Positions 7,819-16,373 are shown, numbered from the stretch's first letter. The stretch is 64,000 bases of DNA from Micromonospora sp. CP22 (GCF_009712475.1 NZ_VCJO01000003.1:1-64000), one strand, 5' to 3'. The notes: generated from the letters alone by a model not told the origin. A program made the numbers and translations.

Positions 7819-9242
7819 CACAGCGATCCCACCTTCTGCGCGACGAAGCGGGTGACCAACCGGGTCAGCCCCTGGTCGAGCACCTCGCCGAGGGCGTCGA
7901 TGCCGCGTTGCACGTCGGCGGGCTCGGTGACCAGGGACGGTGCGATGATCAGCGGGTTGCGTCCGTTGAGGGCGTAGTAGGTGAAGATGTCGTGGTCGCG
8001 GTACAGGGCGTTGACCACGGCGGAGGTCACCAGCTTGGCCTTGAACCGAGGATCCTTGGCCACGCCGCTCGGGGCGAGTCGGGCCACCAGGTCGAGGACC
8101 TTCGGGCCGCCCTCGATCTGGACACCCCAGAGCGCCCCGGCACCGGCCACCCGGCCGACGGCGTCCGGGTACTCCTTGGCCAGCCGGTTCAGTCCCGGTT
8201 CGAGGACACGTTCCAGTTCGCGGGCCCGCGCCGGGTAGTCGTCCTCCACCACCACGTTGATCGCTTCGAGGGCGGTGACACACTCCTCCCCCATCCCGTA
8301 GTACGTGGTGCTGGTGCTCTGCAGCAGCGCGTCGGTCAGATTGTCGTACGCCCTGCGGAACACCGGTTTACGGGCCACGAAGGCCGAAATCGACGACTTG
8401 CCGCCACCGAAGGATTTGCTCGTGGTTAGCACATCCGGTATCAACCCTGGGTAGCGCATGAAGTAGAAGAGGCTACCCGTCTTACCCCAGCCGGTATAGA
8501 TCTCATCGAAGATCAACACAATGTCATGCTGGTCACACAGTTCTCGCACCCCACGGAGGAACGATTCGTCACACCACTGAATGGTAGAGGCGCTGAACGG
8601 CTCGATGATGAGGGCGTAGACATCGTCCGGATGGGCGTCGATGGCCGACCGTACAGAATCTAGATCCCCGTAGGCGAAAGGGACGATTCCCGGAATTGTC
8701 GGAAAGTTGAAGTGCGGCTGCCCGGTGAGACCGCCGGAGGCCAGCAGCTTTCCGTGGAAAGCGCAGTCCGCGCGCAGGATGGTCCCACGCCGGCCACCGT
8801 GGTACTTGTAGGCCAGCTTCACCGCCCCCTCCACCGCCTCCGCCCCCGAGTTGGGCAGGAAGGACATCGAGAGGTCGCCGGGAAGCAGCTCCGCGAGATT
8901 ATGACCTAGCGCCGCAAGGTAGGGCGAAAAGTACGTCTTGTGGACCTCCATCCGCTGGCGCTCGGCAAAGCGGCGGCGAGCCTCGATGATCCGTGGGTGG
9001 TTGTGCCCGTGGTTGAGCACCCCCACCCCGCCGGTCAGATCGAGGATCCGGCGGCCGTCACGTAATGTCAGGTAGGCGCCCTCAGCCCGCTCGACCAATT
9101 CTCGGCCGAACCCGAACGAGGTCATCAGATTGACCTGGCTTGCGTTCACGTACCGCCGATAGAGGTCGTGCACCTCCCGAATGGTGAGACGTTCGCATTC
9201 CTCGACGCTGACCAGATTGGGCATGGCCGGGACGCTATCCAT
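7815..9242 (-). CDS. Class III PLP aminotransferase
   Basis: 475 aa from the ATG at 9242; ATG 9224 is an alternative, and the open frame extends upstream to a TTG at 9293. Fold-type I, acetylornithine/glutamate-semialdehyde aminotransferase superfamily: DLTGGVGVLNHGHNHP, NSGAEAVEGAVKLAYKY, FDEIYTGWGKTG (residues 245-256) and the PLP lysine Lys276 in TTSKSFGGGK. It is first in the six-gene glycan operon, so it probably transfers an amino group to a sugar or small polyol rather than serving arginine biosynthesis. It lacks any obvious carrier-protein partner. The reaction is inferred from context. Confidence 0.85.
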   Translation of the reverse strand: MDSVPAMPNLVSVEECERLTIREVHDLYRRYVNASQVNLMTSFGFGRELVERAEGAYLTLRDGRRILDLTGGVGVLNHGHNHPRIIEARRRFAERQRMEVHKTYFSPYLAALGHNLAELLPGDLSMSFLPNSGAEAVEGAVKLAYKYHGGRRGTILRADCAFHGKLLASGGLTGQPHFNFPTIPGIVPFAYGDLDSVRSAIDAHPDDVYALIIEPFSASTIQWCDESFLRGVRELCDQHDIVLIFDEIYTGWGKTGSLFYFMRYPGLIPDVLTTSKSFGGGKSSISAFVARKPVFRRAYDNLTDALLQSTSTTYYGMGEECVTALEAINVVVEDDYPARARELERVLEPGLNRLAKEYPDAVGRVAGAGALWGVQIEGGPKVLDLVARLAPSGVAKDPRFKAKLVTSAVVNALYRDHDIFTYYALNGRNPLIIAPSLVTEPADVQRGIDALGEVLDQGLTRLVTRFVAQKVGSLW

Positions 9243-9265
9243 TGCCCCGAGATCTTTCCTGGACC

Positions 9266-9306
9266 GTTGCTGGATGCAACCTTGACTACGCAAGGCAACC
9301 CTTGCG
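9266..9306. promoter_or_regulatory. Two inverted repeats in a divergent promoter region
   Basis: In the 158-bp gap between the divergent aminotransferase and GT2 starts there are two inverted repeats: GTTGC-tggat-GCAAC (9266-9280) and CGCAAGG-caac-CCTTGCG (9289-9306). A TTGACT lies between them at 9282-9287 and could be a -35 box of the rightward promoter. The arrangement suggests a shared operator for both halves of the glycan locus; the regulator is unknown. Confidence 0.4.
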
Positions 9307-9400
9307 GCAGCGCTGGCCGATCGTTAACTTGGTCGCAGTACAGAGAATTTTCTTCGTCAATTTCCTTAGCGCATTGCCCTACGTCCCGAAGGTGTTGAAC

Positions 9401-10402
9401 ATGCCGCCGACGGTCTCGGTCATCATCCCCACCCACAACAGCTCGAAGACCCTGGGTGCCTGTCTCGAGGCGGTTCGTCGGCAAGACCACCCGGTGACCG
9501 AGGTCATCGTCGTCGACGATGCCAGCACCGACGACACCCGGGACATCGCCCGACGTTTCCCGTGCCGACTGTTGGTCACCGACCGCAACGCCGGCCCGGC
9601 CGCCGCCCGCAACCGTGGCATCCAGGCCAGCACCGGCGATCTGCTGTTCTTCCTGGACTCCGACTGCGCACCCGAGCCGGACGCGCTGAGCAACGCCCTG
9701 GCGATCCTGCGCGAGCAACCCGACGTCGCCTGCGTCCACGGCATCTACGCGCTCACACCGCTGTTCGACGACGGGCCCGTCGAGGCGTACCGCCTGCTGC
9801 ACGGGCACTACTGGCGGCTGCGCAACGTCGGTCGGGTACGCACCACCCTCTTCGCGATCTGCCTCATCCGGCGGGAGGTCTTCGACGCCGTCGGCCTGTT
9901 CGACGAGAACCTGCGGGCCTCCGAGGACGTCGAGATCGGCGACCGGATGGGCGACCGCCACGGCATCGTCCTCACCGACACGGTCGTCTGCCGTCACGAC
10001 GACGACAGCCAGCTCGGCGCGCTGCTGCGCAAGCAGTTCCGTCGCTCGCAGCTGCTGATCCCGGTGGCCCTCGCCGAACGCGGCCCGGCCGGCATCCGGG
10101 CAAACACCCCGGCGGGCCTGCTCACCGCCGCCCTGGTGCCGACCTCCCTGCTGCTGGCGCCGTTCACCGCTGGCTGGCCGCTGGCGACCCTGCTGGGTTT
10201 CGTGCTGTTCACCGTCGCCGAGCCCGCCCTGCTGCGCTTCGTCCTGCGTCAGCGGGGCCCCGCCTTCGCCGCCTTCTTCTTCGCCGTACACCTGACAGTC
10301 CAACTGGCCGTCGTCGCCGGTGCCGTGGTGGGCGGGCTGCGTCACCTCACCGACCGCAGCTTCGGGCCGACCCGGGTGCCCGCCGCGAAAACGTCCCGAT
10401 GA
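9401..10402 (+). CDS. GT2 glycosyltransferase with C-terminal membrane segments
   Basis: 333 aa. The ATG at 9401 has GAAGGTG upstream; the open frame extends further 5' but with no family similarity. GT-A motifs: VSVIIPTHNSSKTL, VVDDASTDDT and FFLDSDCAPEPDA. The C-terminal 90 residues form two or three membrane segments. CRHDDDSQLGALLRKQF corresponds to the HDHDHEL motif of the paralogues at 3773 and 4807. Its stop overlaps the deacetylase start (ATGA), so the two are co-translated. Probably builds the same envelope glycan as the neighbouring operons. Confidence 0.87.
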   Translation: MPPTVSVIIPTHNSSKTLGACLEAVRRQDHPVTEVIVVDDASTDDTRDIARRFPCRLLVTDRNAGPAAARNRGIQASTGDLLFFLDSDCAPEPDALSNALAILREQPDVACVHGIYALTPLFDDGPVEAYRLLHGHYWRLRNVGRVRTTLFAICLIRREVFDAVGLFDENLRASEDVEIGDRMGDRHGIVLTDTVVCRHDDDSQLGALLRKQFRRSQLLIPVALAERGPAGIRANTPAGLLTAALVPTSLLLAPFTAGWPLATLLGFVLFTVAEPALLRFVLRQRGPAFAAFFFAVHLTVQLAVVAGAVVGGLRHLTDRSFGPTRVPAAKTSR

Positions 10403-11115
10403 ACACCGGCCACGGGACGCTCGCCCGGATCCCCGCTCAGCTCTGCGCGCAGGCACTGCACTACCTGATGTTCGCCTACCGTGGCCGACAACTCCTGCGT
10501 CGCCGTCCGACCCTCGGCGGTCCACAGTGGCCCACGTTCGGCGTACCGGGTGACGACGTCGCGCTCACCATCGACGACGGGCCGCACCCGACGTGGACCC
10601 CGCCGATGCTCGACCTGCTCGACGCCCACGGCGTACGCGCCACCTTCTTCCTCATCGGCGACCGGGTACGCGAGCATCCCGAACTCGCCCGCCGGGTGCT
10701 GGCCGCCGGTCACGTGATCGGCAACCACTCCATGACGCACCCACAACCGTTCGCCGCACTGTCCCGCCCGATGGTGCGGGCGGAGATCGACCGGACCCAG
10801 CGGGAGATCGAGGACGCCACCGGGGTCAGCCCCCGGTTGTTCCGCGCACCCGGCGGCAACTGGTCGCCCACTGTTCTCCGGACCACTGTCGACCTCGGCC
10901 TCACCCCGGTCGACTGGACGGTCAACCCCAGCGACTGGCGCAGTCCGGGCGTCGACCGGATCACCCGGTCGCTGTCCCGTACCCGTCCCGGGCAGATCAT
11001 GCTCTGCCACGACGGTGGCGGTGACCGGTCGCAAACCATCGCCGCCCTGACCGAGGTCATCCCGAGACTCATCGGCCAGGGGCTCCGCTTCGTCACGGTC
11101 GCGGACGACCGGTAG
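10399..11115 (+). CDS. Polysaccharide deacetylase (CE4, NodB domain)
   Basis: 238 aa. CE4 metal-dependent de-N- or O-acetylase. Motif 1 TIDDG (57-61), motif 2 HSMTH (110-114), motif 3 RAPGGNW (149-155) and motif 5 LCHDGGG near the C-terminus are all present. An N-terminal hydrophobic patch around residues 11-27 could tether it, but no cleavable signal peptide is evident. It is co-transcribed with a GT2, so deacetylation of an N-acetylated sugar in the same glycan, or of a lipid-linked precursor, is the likely role. Confidence 0.87.
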   Translation: MNTGHGTLARIPAQLCAQALHYLMFAYRGRQLLRRRPTLGGPQWPTFGVPGDDVALTIDDGPHPTWTPPMLDLLDAHGVRATFFLIGDRVREHPELARRVLAAGHVIGNHSMTHPQPFAALSRPMVRAEIDRTQREIEDATGVSPRLFRAPGGNWSPTVLRTTVDLGLTPVDWTVNPSDWRSPGVDRITRSLSRTRPGQIMLCHDGGGDRSQTIAALTEVIPRLIGQGLRFVTVADDR

Positions 11116-11305
11116 GTGGGGAATGCGCGAACCCCGTTCCGCAGCGGATGACCACCAGTCCACGTCAACCCGTCGACGCACCTGCCGGTGCCCATCCGCC
11201 CCGCGAAGCAGCGGGTGCCCCGCAACCGGCCGGAACCGTCGACACCGCACAAGCGCCGGAGCCGGGTCGTGACACCCGGCTCGAATGGGTGGGGGAGAAA
11301 CTCTG

Positions 11306-12112
11306 ATGTCGCACGATGACCTGTCCATACTGCTGCTCGGCCCGATCCAGGCCCGGCGAGCGGACACCCGCCTGTACCTGGGCACACCACGACAACGCGA
11401 AGTCCTCGCGGTGCTGGCGATGCGCAGCGGCATGGTGCTGTCCGTGGCCCAGATCGTCGACGCCATCTGGGTGGGTCGCCGACCCGATTCGGTGGAGAAC
11501 ATGGTGCACACCTACATCGGTCGGCTGCGCCGGGTGCTGGAGCCGCCGGGCCGACGTCCGGCCCTCGCCCGGGTGCTGCGCTCCACCCGTCCCGGGTACA
11601 CCCTGGACGTGCCGCCGGACGCGGTGGACATCGTACGTTTCGAACGGGACGTCCGGGCGGCCCGCGCCGCCCGCTCCCGGGCCGACCTGCCGCACGCGCT
11701 CTACCTCTTCCAGCGCGGCCTGGCGCACTGGTCCGGCCAGGCGCTGCACGAGGCGACCGGCCCACTGGCCGAGGCCGAACGGATCCGGCTGACCGAGCTG
11801 CGTCAGGACGTACTGGAGGAGGTGACCGGATTGCGCCTGCTCCTGGGGGACGTGGAGGACGTGGTGGCCGAGTTGCGCTGGATGCTGGTCGAGCATCCGA
11901 TGCGGGAACGGCTCTGGGAGTTGCTGCTGGTCGCCCTCGGGCAGACCTCCCGGCGCGCGGAGGCGCTCACCGCCTTCCAGGACGCCCGCGCCACCCTCGC
12001 CGACCGGCTCGGCGTGGAGCCGGGGCATCGACTTCAGGACCTGCACCGCCGCCTGCTGCGCAGCGAACCCGTGACGGTACGCCCGTGGTGGGAGCGGCGG
12101 GTTCCGGTCTGA
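11306..12112 (+). CDS. SARP-family (BTAD) transcriptional activator
   Basis: 268 aa from the ATG at 11306, eight bases after GGGGGAG. An OmpR-type winged helix (about residues 5-100, LYLGTPRQREVLAVLAM and VENMVHTYIGRLRRVLE) is followed by a bacterial transcriptional activation domain (about 105-255), ending WELLLVALGQTSRRAEAL. This is the short DnrI/RedD-like SARP architecture without an NB-ARC ATPase. SARPs usually activate an adjacent biosynthetic cluster by binding heptameric direct repeats near -35. Its position inside the glycan locus makes it the probable pathway activator. Confidence 0.88.
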   Translation: MSHDDLSILLLGPIQARRADTRLYLGTPRQREVLAVLAMRSGMVLSVAQIVDAIWVGRRPDSVENMVHTYIGRLRRVLEPPGRRPALARVLRSTRPGYTLDVPPDAVDIVRFERDVRAARAARSRADLPHALYLFQRGLAHWSGQALHEATGPLAEAERIRLTELRQDVLEEVTGLRLLLGDVEDVVAELRWMLVEHPMRERLWELLLVALGQTSRRAEALTAFQDARATLADRLGVEPGHRLQDLHRRLLRSEPVTVRPWWERRVPV

Positions 12113-12188
12113 CCCGGCGCCCGGCGGCCCCAGGGCTCAGGTGCGGCGGGCCAGGCCCCCGGACCGACCCGGGGCCCCGGGCGGCCGC

Positions 12189-12255
12189 TCAGGAACTCGG
12201 CGCGGGCAGACGGTCAGGAACTCGGCGCGGGCAGACGGTCAGGAGCTCGGCGCGG
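12189..12255. repeat. 25-bp tandem repeat over a stop codon
   Basis: Two identical 25-bp units (12189-12213 and 12214-12238) that begin TCAGGAACTCGGCGCGGGCA are followed by a third, partial unit (12239-12255) with one mismatch. The third unit is the stop codon and last codons of the methyltransferase, so the gene's 3' end has been duplicated downstream, which gives three in-register stop codons on the minus strand. Confidence 0.85.
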
Positions 12256-12868
12256 CGGCCGGCGTCAGCACGAAGAAGGCTCCTGCGCCGCCGCCGTCGG
12301 AGTCCGTGGGCAGTTCGGTGGCCACGTCGAGCGCACACTCGCGGAACACCTCCACGAACTCCCGCGACCGCTGCACGTCGTAGATCTGCACGAGGATCCG
12401 CCCGCGCTCGGTGAGCAGGCTGGGCAGCCGGCGCAACAGCTGGGTCGCCTCCGGCACGGACAGGTAGTAGATGACCTCGCGCAGCAGGATCGCGTCGAAC
12501 CGCTGCGTGGTGTCGTACGTCCGGATGTCGGCCACCTCGAACGACGCGTTCGGACGGTCGAGTGACCGGGCCACCTCGATCGCCCGTCGGCTGATGTCCA
12601 CCCCGTGGTAGTGCCGGTGCCGACCCTCGGCCAGTGGCAGATTGGCGCTGGTGCCGCAGCCCAGGTCGAGGATCGTCGGGCGGGGTGCCCAGGTCTCGAT
12701 CAGCGTCAGCGGCACCTCCCCACCGCCGGTGTCGTCCAGGTAGCCCCAGAACCCCAACGCGTACTGGGTGTCCCAGAGCATGGCCGTCAGCCGAGGGCTG
12801 CGCCGCACCAACGCCCGAACCGGCGCGCCGACCAGTCGGGCCATCGTCCGAAGTGGCGTGTTACCCAT
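12239..12868 (-). CDS. SAM-dependent methyltransferase
   Basis: 209 aa; ATG preceded by GGAGGAG. Class I Rossmann methyltransferase: LDLGCGTSANLPLAEG (motif I), HGVDIS (motif II), FEVADIRTYD and FDAILLREVIYYL. The N-terminal 35 residues are basic and hydrophobic (VGAPVRALVRRSPRL). It follows the flippase-like gene by 28 bp on the same strand, so it probably modifies the glycan or lipid made by the operon. Substrate unknown. Its 3' end is duplicated in the tandem repeat downstream. Confidence 0.83.
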   Translation of the reverse strand: MGNTPLRTMARLVGAPVRALVRRSPRLTAMLWDTQYALGFWGYLDDTGGGEVPLTLIETWAPRPTILDLGCGTSANLPLAEGRHRHYHGVDISRRAIEVARSLDRPNASFEVADIRTYDTTQRFDAILLREVIYYLSVPEATQLLRRLPSLLTERGRILVQIYDVQRSREFVEVFRECALDVATELPTDSDGGGAGAFFVLTPAAAPSS

Positions 12869-12896
12869 GATCTCCTCCGACAGGTAGGGATGGCCG

Positions 12897-13862
12897 TCAG
12901 CCGACGGGCGCGACCTGCTGGACCGGGTCTCGGCGACGCCGGTGCATGTACTGGGCCAGCAGCAGACCGCCGCCGCCGACCGCCACCTCGCTGAGGGCGC
13001 AGACCAGCCGACTGACCAGCACCACCGGGGTCGCCACGGCGACCGGCAGCACGGTGGCCAGGCCGATCATCAGCACCGCCTCGCGTACCCCGAGGCCGTC
13101 CGGGGCGATCATCACCGACAGGCCGGCCACCGTCGCGGCGGCGAAGCCGGCCACGCAGATCAGGTACGACCGGGCCGGCGGTGCTCCGGCGACCACCGCG
13201 AGCAGCCACAGGTGATGCCCGGAGACCAGCCAGGACAGCGACTGCGCGGTGACCGCCCGACGCACACCGCCGGGAGAGGCGGCGACCTGCGGTGGCGGTC
13301 GCCGAAACAGCCGGGCCGCCGCTGCCAGCCCCCGGTTCAGCAGGTCCGGGCGGGCCACCAGCACCACCAGCGGCACCGTGGCGACCAGCAGCCACCCGGC
13401 CGCCCCCGACAGCAACGCCGGCCCCGCCGCGAGGGCGACCGTCATCCCGGTCATCGCCACCACCGCCCAGCTGAGCAGGAAGACCCCGGCCAGCCGGACC
13501 GGGCCCACCTCGATCTCCTTGCCCATCCGCAACAGCACCGGCAGGGCGACGAAGCGACCGGGGACGAACTTGGCCAGGAAACCCACGAAGAACAGCCGGT
13601 ACGCGGTCCACCGGTCGACCGGCGCGCCGAGGTCGATGAAGAGCGCCCGCCACGACGCCATGCCCAACAGCAGTCCGGCGGCGTTGATCAGCAGGGCCGC
13701 GATCAGTGCCGCCGTCACCCGCAACGGATCCAGTTGGCTGGCCAGCGTCGCCACCGGCGCCCAGTCCTGGGACCGCACGAACAGCACCAGACCGACGGTC
13801 AGGGCCACCACGAACACGGCGGTGAACACATGATTGGCCAGCCGCCACCACCGGCCGTTCAC
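12897..13862 (-). CDS. Lysylphosphatidylglycerol synthase TM-region/flippase-like membrane protein
   Basis: 321 aa from a GTG overlapping the GT2 stop (GTGA). About eight hydrophobic segments spread over the whole length, with LFFVGFLAKFVPGRFVALPVL and a C-terminal MIAPDGLGVREAVLM that are characteristic of the UPF0104/LPG-synthase TM family (also AglD- and GtrA-associated proteins). It lacks the soluble C-terminal synthase domain of MprF. Members next to glycosyltransferases are thought to move or present lipid-linked sugars. Here it probably acts with the GT2 and GT87 just upstream. Confidence 0.82.
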   Translation of the reverse strand: MNGRWWRLANHVFTAVFVVALTVGLVLFVRSQDWAPVATLASQLDPLRVTAALIAALLINAAGLLLGMASWRALFIDLGAPVDRWTAYRLFFVGFLAKFVPGRFVALPVLLRMGKEIEVGPVRLAGVFLLSWAVVAMTGMTVALAAGPALLSGAAGWLLVATVPLVVLVARPDLLNRGLAAAARLFRRPPPQVAASPGGVRRAVTAQSLSWLVSGHHLWLLAVVAGAPPARSYLICVAGFAAATVAGLSVMIAPDGLGVREAVLMIGLATVLPVAVATPVVLVSRLVCALSEVAVGGGGLLLAQYMHRRRRDPVQQVAPVG

Positions 13863-14896
13863 CGGCGGGACACCAGGCTCACCGGTCGGGACCGGTCGGC
13901 GCGGACCCGCCGCACCAGCGCGGCGCACACTCCCAGTCCCATCCCGACGAACTCGGTCAGGTGGGTCATCAACCGCAACCACGTCGCGTAGACCAGGAAC
14001 CAGGGGCCCCGGTGCCGCAGGGCGAACGCCAGCAGGTCACGGTCGGCCACCACGGCGGCGGTGAGCAGGGCCACCGGCAGCAACCCCAGCCAGGGGGTGA
14101 CGAAGACCAGCGGCATGGCCGCCACCGCCAGTCCGGTGGCGCCCATCCCGACCACGGAGCCCAGGTCGACCGGATGCGGCTGCCGCTCCTCGGCTTCGGT
14201 CTCGACGGGCGATCTCCGCCAGCGGGCCGCCACCACCGCGTCGGCGTAGGTCACCGCGCGGCGGAACAGCTCCGACAGGTACGGCCACAGCCGGTCCACG
14301 TCGTCGTGTCGGCCGACGATCTCGTCGCTGACCCGGATCTCGTACCGCCGGGGCAGCCGAGTGCCGAACTCCACGTCCTCGGCGTCCCGCAGCCGCTCGT
14401 CGAAGCCGCCCACCAGCTCGAACACGGCTTTCGGCACGGCCGTGAGCGCGAACATGGTGCTCGTCGTCACCCCGGTCGCCCGACGCCGCCAGTAGTGCTC
14501 GAACAACGTCTTGTACGCCTCGACCGGGCCGTCGTCGTAGAGCGGACGCAGGTCGTAGATGCCCTGCACCACGCCACAGTCAGGGTGCGCCTCCAGCACG
14601 CGTACCGCAGCGGCCAGCGCGTCGGGGGCCAGCGCGATGTCGGAGTCGACGAAGAACAACACGTCACCGGTGGCCCGCGCGGCACCGGCGTTACGGGCCG
14701 CCGACACGCCCCGGTTGGTGGGGAAGGCCACCAGCGTGCACCCGAAACCGGCCGCGATCTGCCGCGACCGGTCGGTGCTCGCGTCGTCGACGACGATCAC
14801 CTCGGCGGGCGGCAGGGTCTGCGCGTACACCGCCGACAGGCAGTCGCGCAGGGTCCGTTCCTTGTTGAAGTTGGGTACGACCACCGAGACCCTCAC
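13859..14896 (-). CDS. GT2 glycosyltransferase with C-terminal membrane segments
   Basis: 345 aa from a GTG overlapping the GT87 stop (GTGA). Starts VRVSVVVPNFNKERTLRDCL; VVDDASTDRS and FFVDSDIALAPDA are the donor-binding and DXD motifs. VGRHDDVDRLWPYLSELFRR corresponds to the HDHDHEL region of the other three GT2 enzymes in this locus, and two membrane segments lie in the last 100 residues. It is the fourth member of the local paralogue set and probably acts on the same lipid-linked acceptor. Confidence 0.87.
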   Translation of the reverse strand: MRVSVVVPNFNKERTLRDCLSAVYAQTLPPAEVIVVDDASTDRSRQIAAGFGCTLVAFPTNRGVSAARNAGAARATGDVLFFVDSDIALAPDALAAAVRVLEAHPDCGVVQGIYDLRPLYDDGPVEAYKTLFEHYWRRRATGVTTSTMFALTAVPKAVFELVGGFDERLRDAEDVEFGTRLPRRYEIRVSDEIVGRHDDVDRLWPYLSELFRRAVTYADAVVAARWRRSPVETEAEERQPHPVDLGSVVGMGATGLAVAAMPLVFVTPWLGLLPVALLTAAVVADRDLLAFALRHRGPWFLVYATWLRLMTHLTEFVGMGLGVCAALVRRVRADRSRPVSLVSRR

Positions 14897-16206
14897 CGGA
14901 TCCCGCCCTCGATGGTGTCGGCGCGGTTCACCGTGGTTTCGTCCCTTCCCTCCGGTTGCGCGGCGGGAGTGGCCGCCGGTTCCGGCTGGGTGGCCGCCGC
15001 GTCGACGGACGAGCCGCCCGGACGCAGCGCCAGCCAGCCCAGTGCGGCCGTCCCGACGAGCACGTACGTGTTGGTGTGCAGCAGTTCCCAGCCCTGGAAG
15101 TGCAGGTCCGTCCCGCGTAGGCCGATGACCGTCCACCCGGCGCTGAGCACGAGCACGGCCCAGAGCGCCACGCCGAGCAGCACCGCGATCCGGTGCCCGG
15201 CCCGTCGTCCGCGTACCACCAGCAGCGTCAGGGCGGGCGCACACCACACCCAGTGGTGGTGCCAGGAGACCGGCGACACGAGTAGCCCGGTGACGGCGCA
15301 GGCGAGCACACCGAGCAGCGGCTCACCGGCGCGGGCGCACCGGGCCGCGATCACCAGCCCGGCCACCGCTACCGCCGCCGCCAGCGGCAGCCAGACGGCC
15401 CGTACGTCGGCGGTGTCGCCCAGCCGGGCCAGCGCGCCGTGCAGCGACTGGTTCAGCACCGTGCGGGGATCTCCGGTGACCCGGTCGGTGTCGAGCAGGC
15501 CACCGCCCCAGAATCGGGCCGAGTCCTGCGGTCGCCAGGCGAACCCGATCCCGATGGTGGCGGCGAAGCCGGCCAGCGCCACGCCCGCGGCCCGCCAGCG
15601 ACCGGTGAACACCAGGTACGCCACGAAGATCAGCGGGGTCAGCTTCACCCCGGCGGCGATGCCGACACCGAGACCGTGCCAGCGTCGGCCGGGACCGCGC
15701 AGCAGGTCCACCAACACGATCAGCATCAGGAACAGACCCACCTGGCCGACCTGGAGATGACCGGCCACGGGGAATACCGGCAGCAGCGCGACCGTGCCGG
15801 TCAGCACCGCGCCGGCGGAGGCGGCCACCCCGAGGGCGCGCAGTGTCACGCCGACCACGGCCGACAACGCGACGACCGAGACCAGCAGCCAGATTCCGAC
15901 GCCCACCGAGGGGTCGACGTACGCGATCGGTTGCAACAGGAAGGCGGCGAACGGCGGGTAGGTGAAGCCCAGCACGATGCCGTCGGTGCCCTGGTGGGTG
16001 ACCTCGTAGAGGTGACCGTCGCCGCGTGTGGCCGCGGCGGCGCCCGCCTGGTAGACGGCGAAGTCACCCCAGAACAGGCCGGTCGTCCGGTGCACGGCGG
16101 CAGCCGCAACGGCCAGCAGTATCGGTAGCAGCACCAGGGCTGTCCGGTGTGCTGCCAGCCACCGTCTCACGCCCGGCCGGAGGGCTGGTGCCGGAGAAAG
16201 GGCCAT
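14893..16206 (-). CDS. GT87 (DUF2029) polytopic polyprenyl-phosphate sugar transferase
   Basis: 437 aa. The ATG at 16206 has a strong GGGGGAG site; in-frame upstream starts (16257, 16320) lack one. Ten to twelve hydrophobic segments; the first extracytoplasmic loop contains GDFAVYQAGAAAATRGDGHLY (split here as a GDFAVY and a GDGHLY motif) and TYPPFAAFLLQP. VKLTPLIF and SWHHHWVW also match the GT87/PimE-like alpha-mannosyltransferase family. These GT-C enzymes use polyprenyl-phosphate sugars on the outer face of the membrane. The C-terminal 50 residues are a soluble Pro/Ala/Glu-rich tail. It is first gene of the second glycan operon. Confidence 0.85.
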   Translation of the reverse strand: MALSPAPALRPGVRRWLAAHRTALVLLPILLAVAAAAVHRTTGLFWGDFAVYQAGAAAATRGDGHLYEVTHQGTDGIVLGFTYPPFAAFLLQPIAYVDPSVGVGIWLLVSVVALSAVVGVTLRALGVAASAGAVLTGTVALLPVFPVAGHLQVGQVGLFLMLIVLVDLLRGPGRRWHGLGVGIAAGVKLTPLIFVAYLVFTGRWRAAGVALAGFAATIGIGFAWRPQDSARFWGGGLLDTDRVTGDPRTVLNQSLHGALARLGDTADVRAVWLPLAAAVAVAGLVIAARCARAGEPLLGVLACAVTGLLVSPVSWHHHWVWCAPALTLLVVRGRRAGHRIAVLLGVALWAVLVLSAGWTVIGLRGTDLHFQGWELLHTNTYVLVGTAALGWLALRPGGSSVDAAATQPEPAATPAAQPEGRDETTVNRADTIEGGIR

Positions 16207-16342
16207 CACCGTCTCCCCCTTCAGGCGTCGGCGCAGGAACGGTAGCAATCGATCCATCAACGGATCCTGTAACCGATCTGGATTACCGAGGGTCCCGAAG
16301 GGAGGTGGTGTCGAGATCACCTGAGGCCCTGGCCCGCGAGGC

Positions 16343-16373
16343 GGGCTGATCTCTGCGTGGGCTGATCTCTGCG
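16343..16373. repeat. 15-bp direct repeat, 16-bp period
   Basis: GGGCTGATCTCTGCG occurs twice head to tail (16343-16357 and 16359-16373) in the 291-bp gap between the divergent GT87 and HelD genes. It may be a slipped duplication or paired activator sites; nothing else in the gap is recognisable. Confidence 0.7.
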
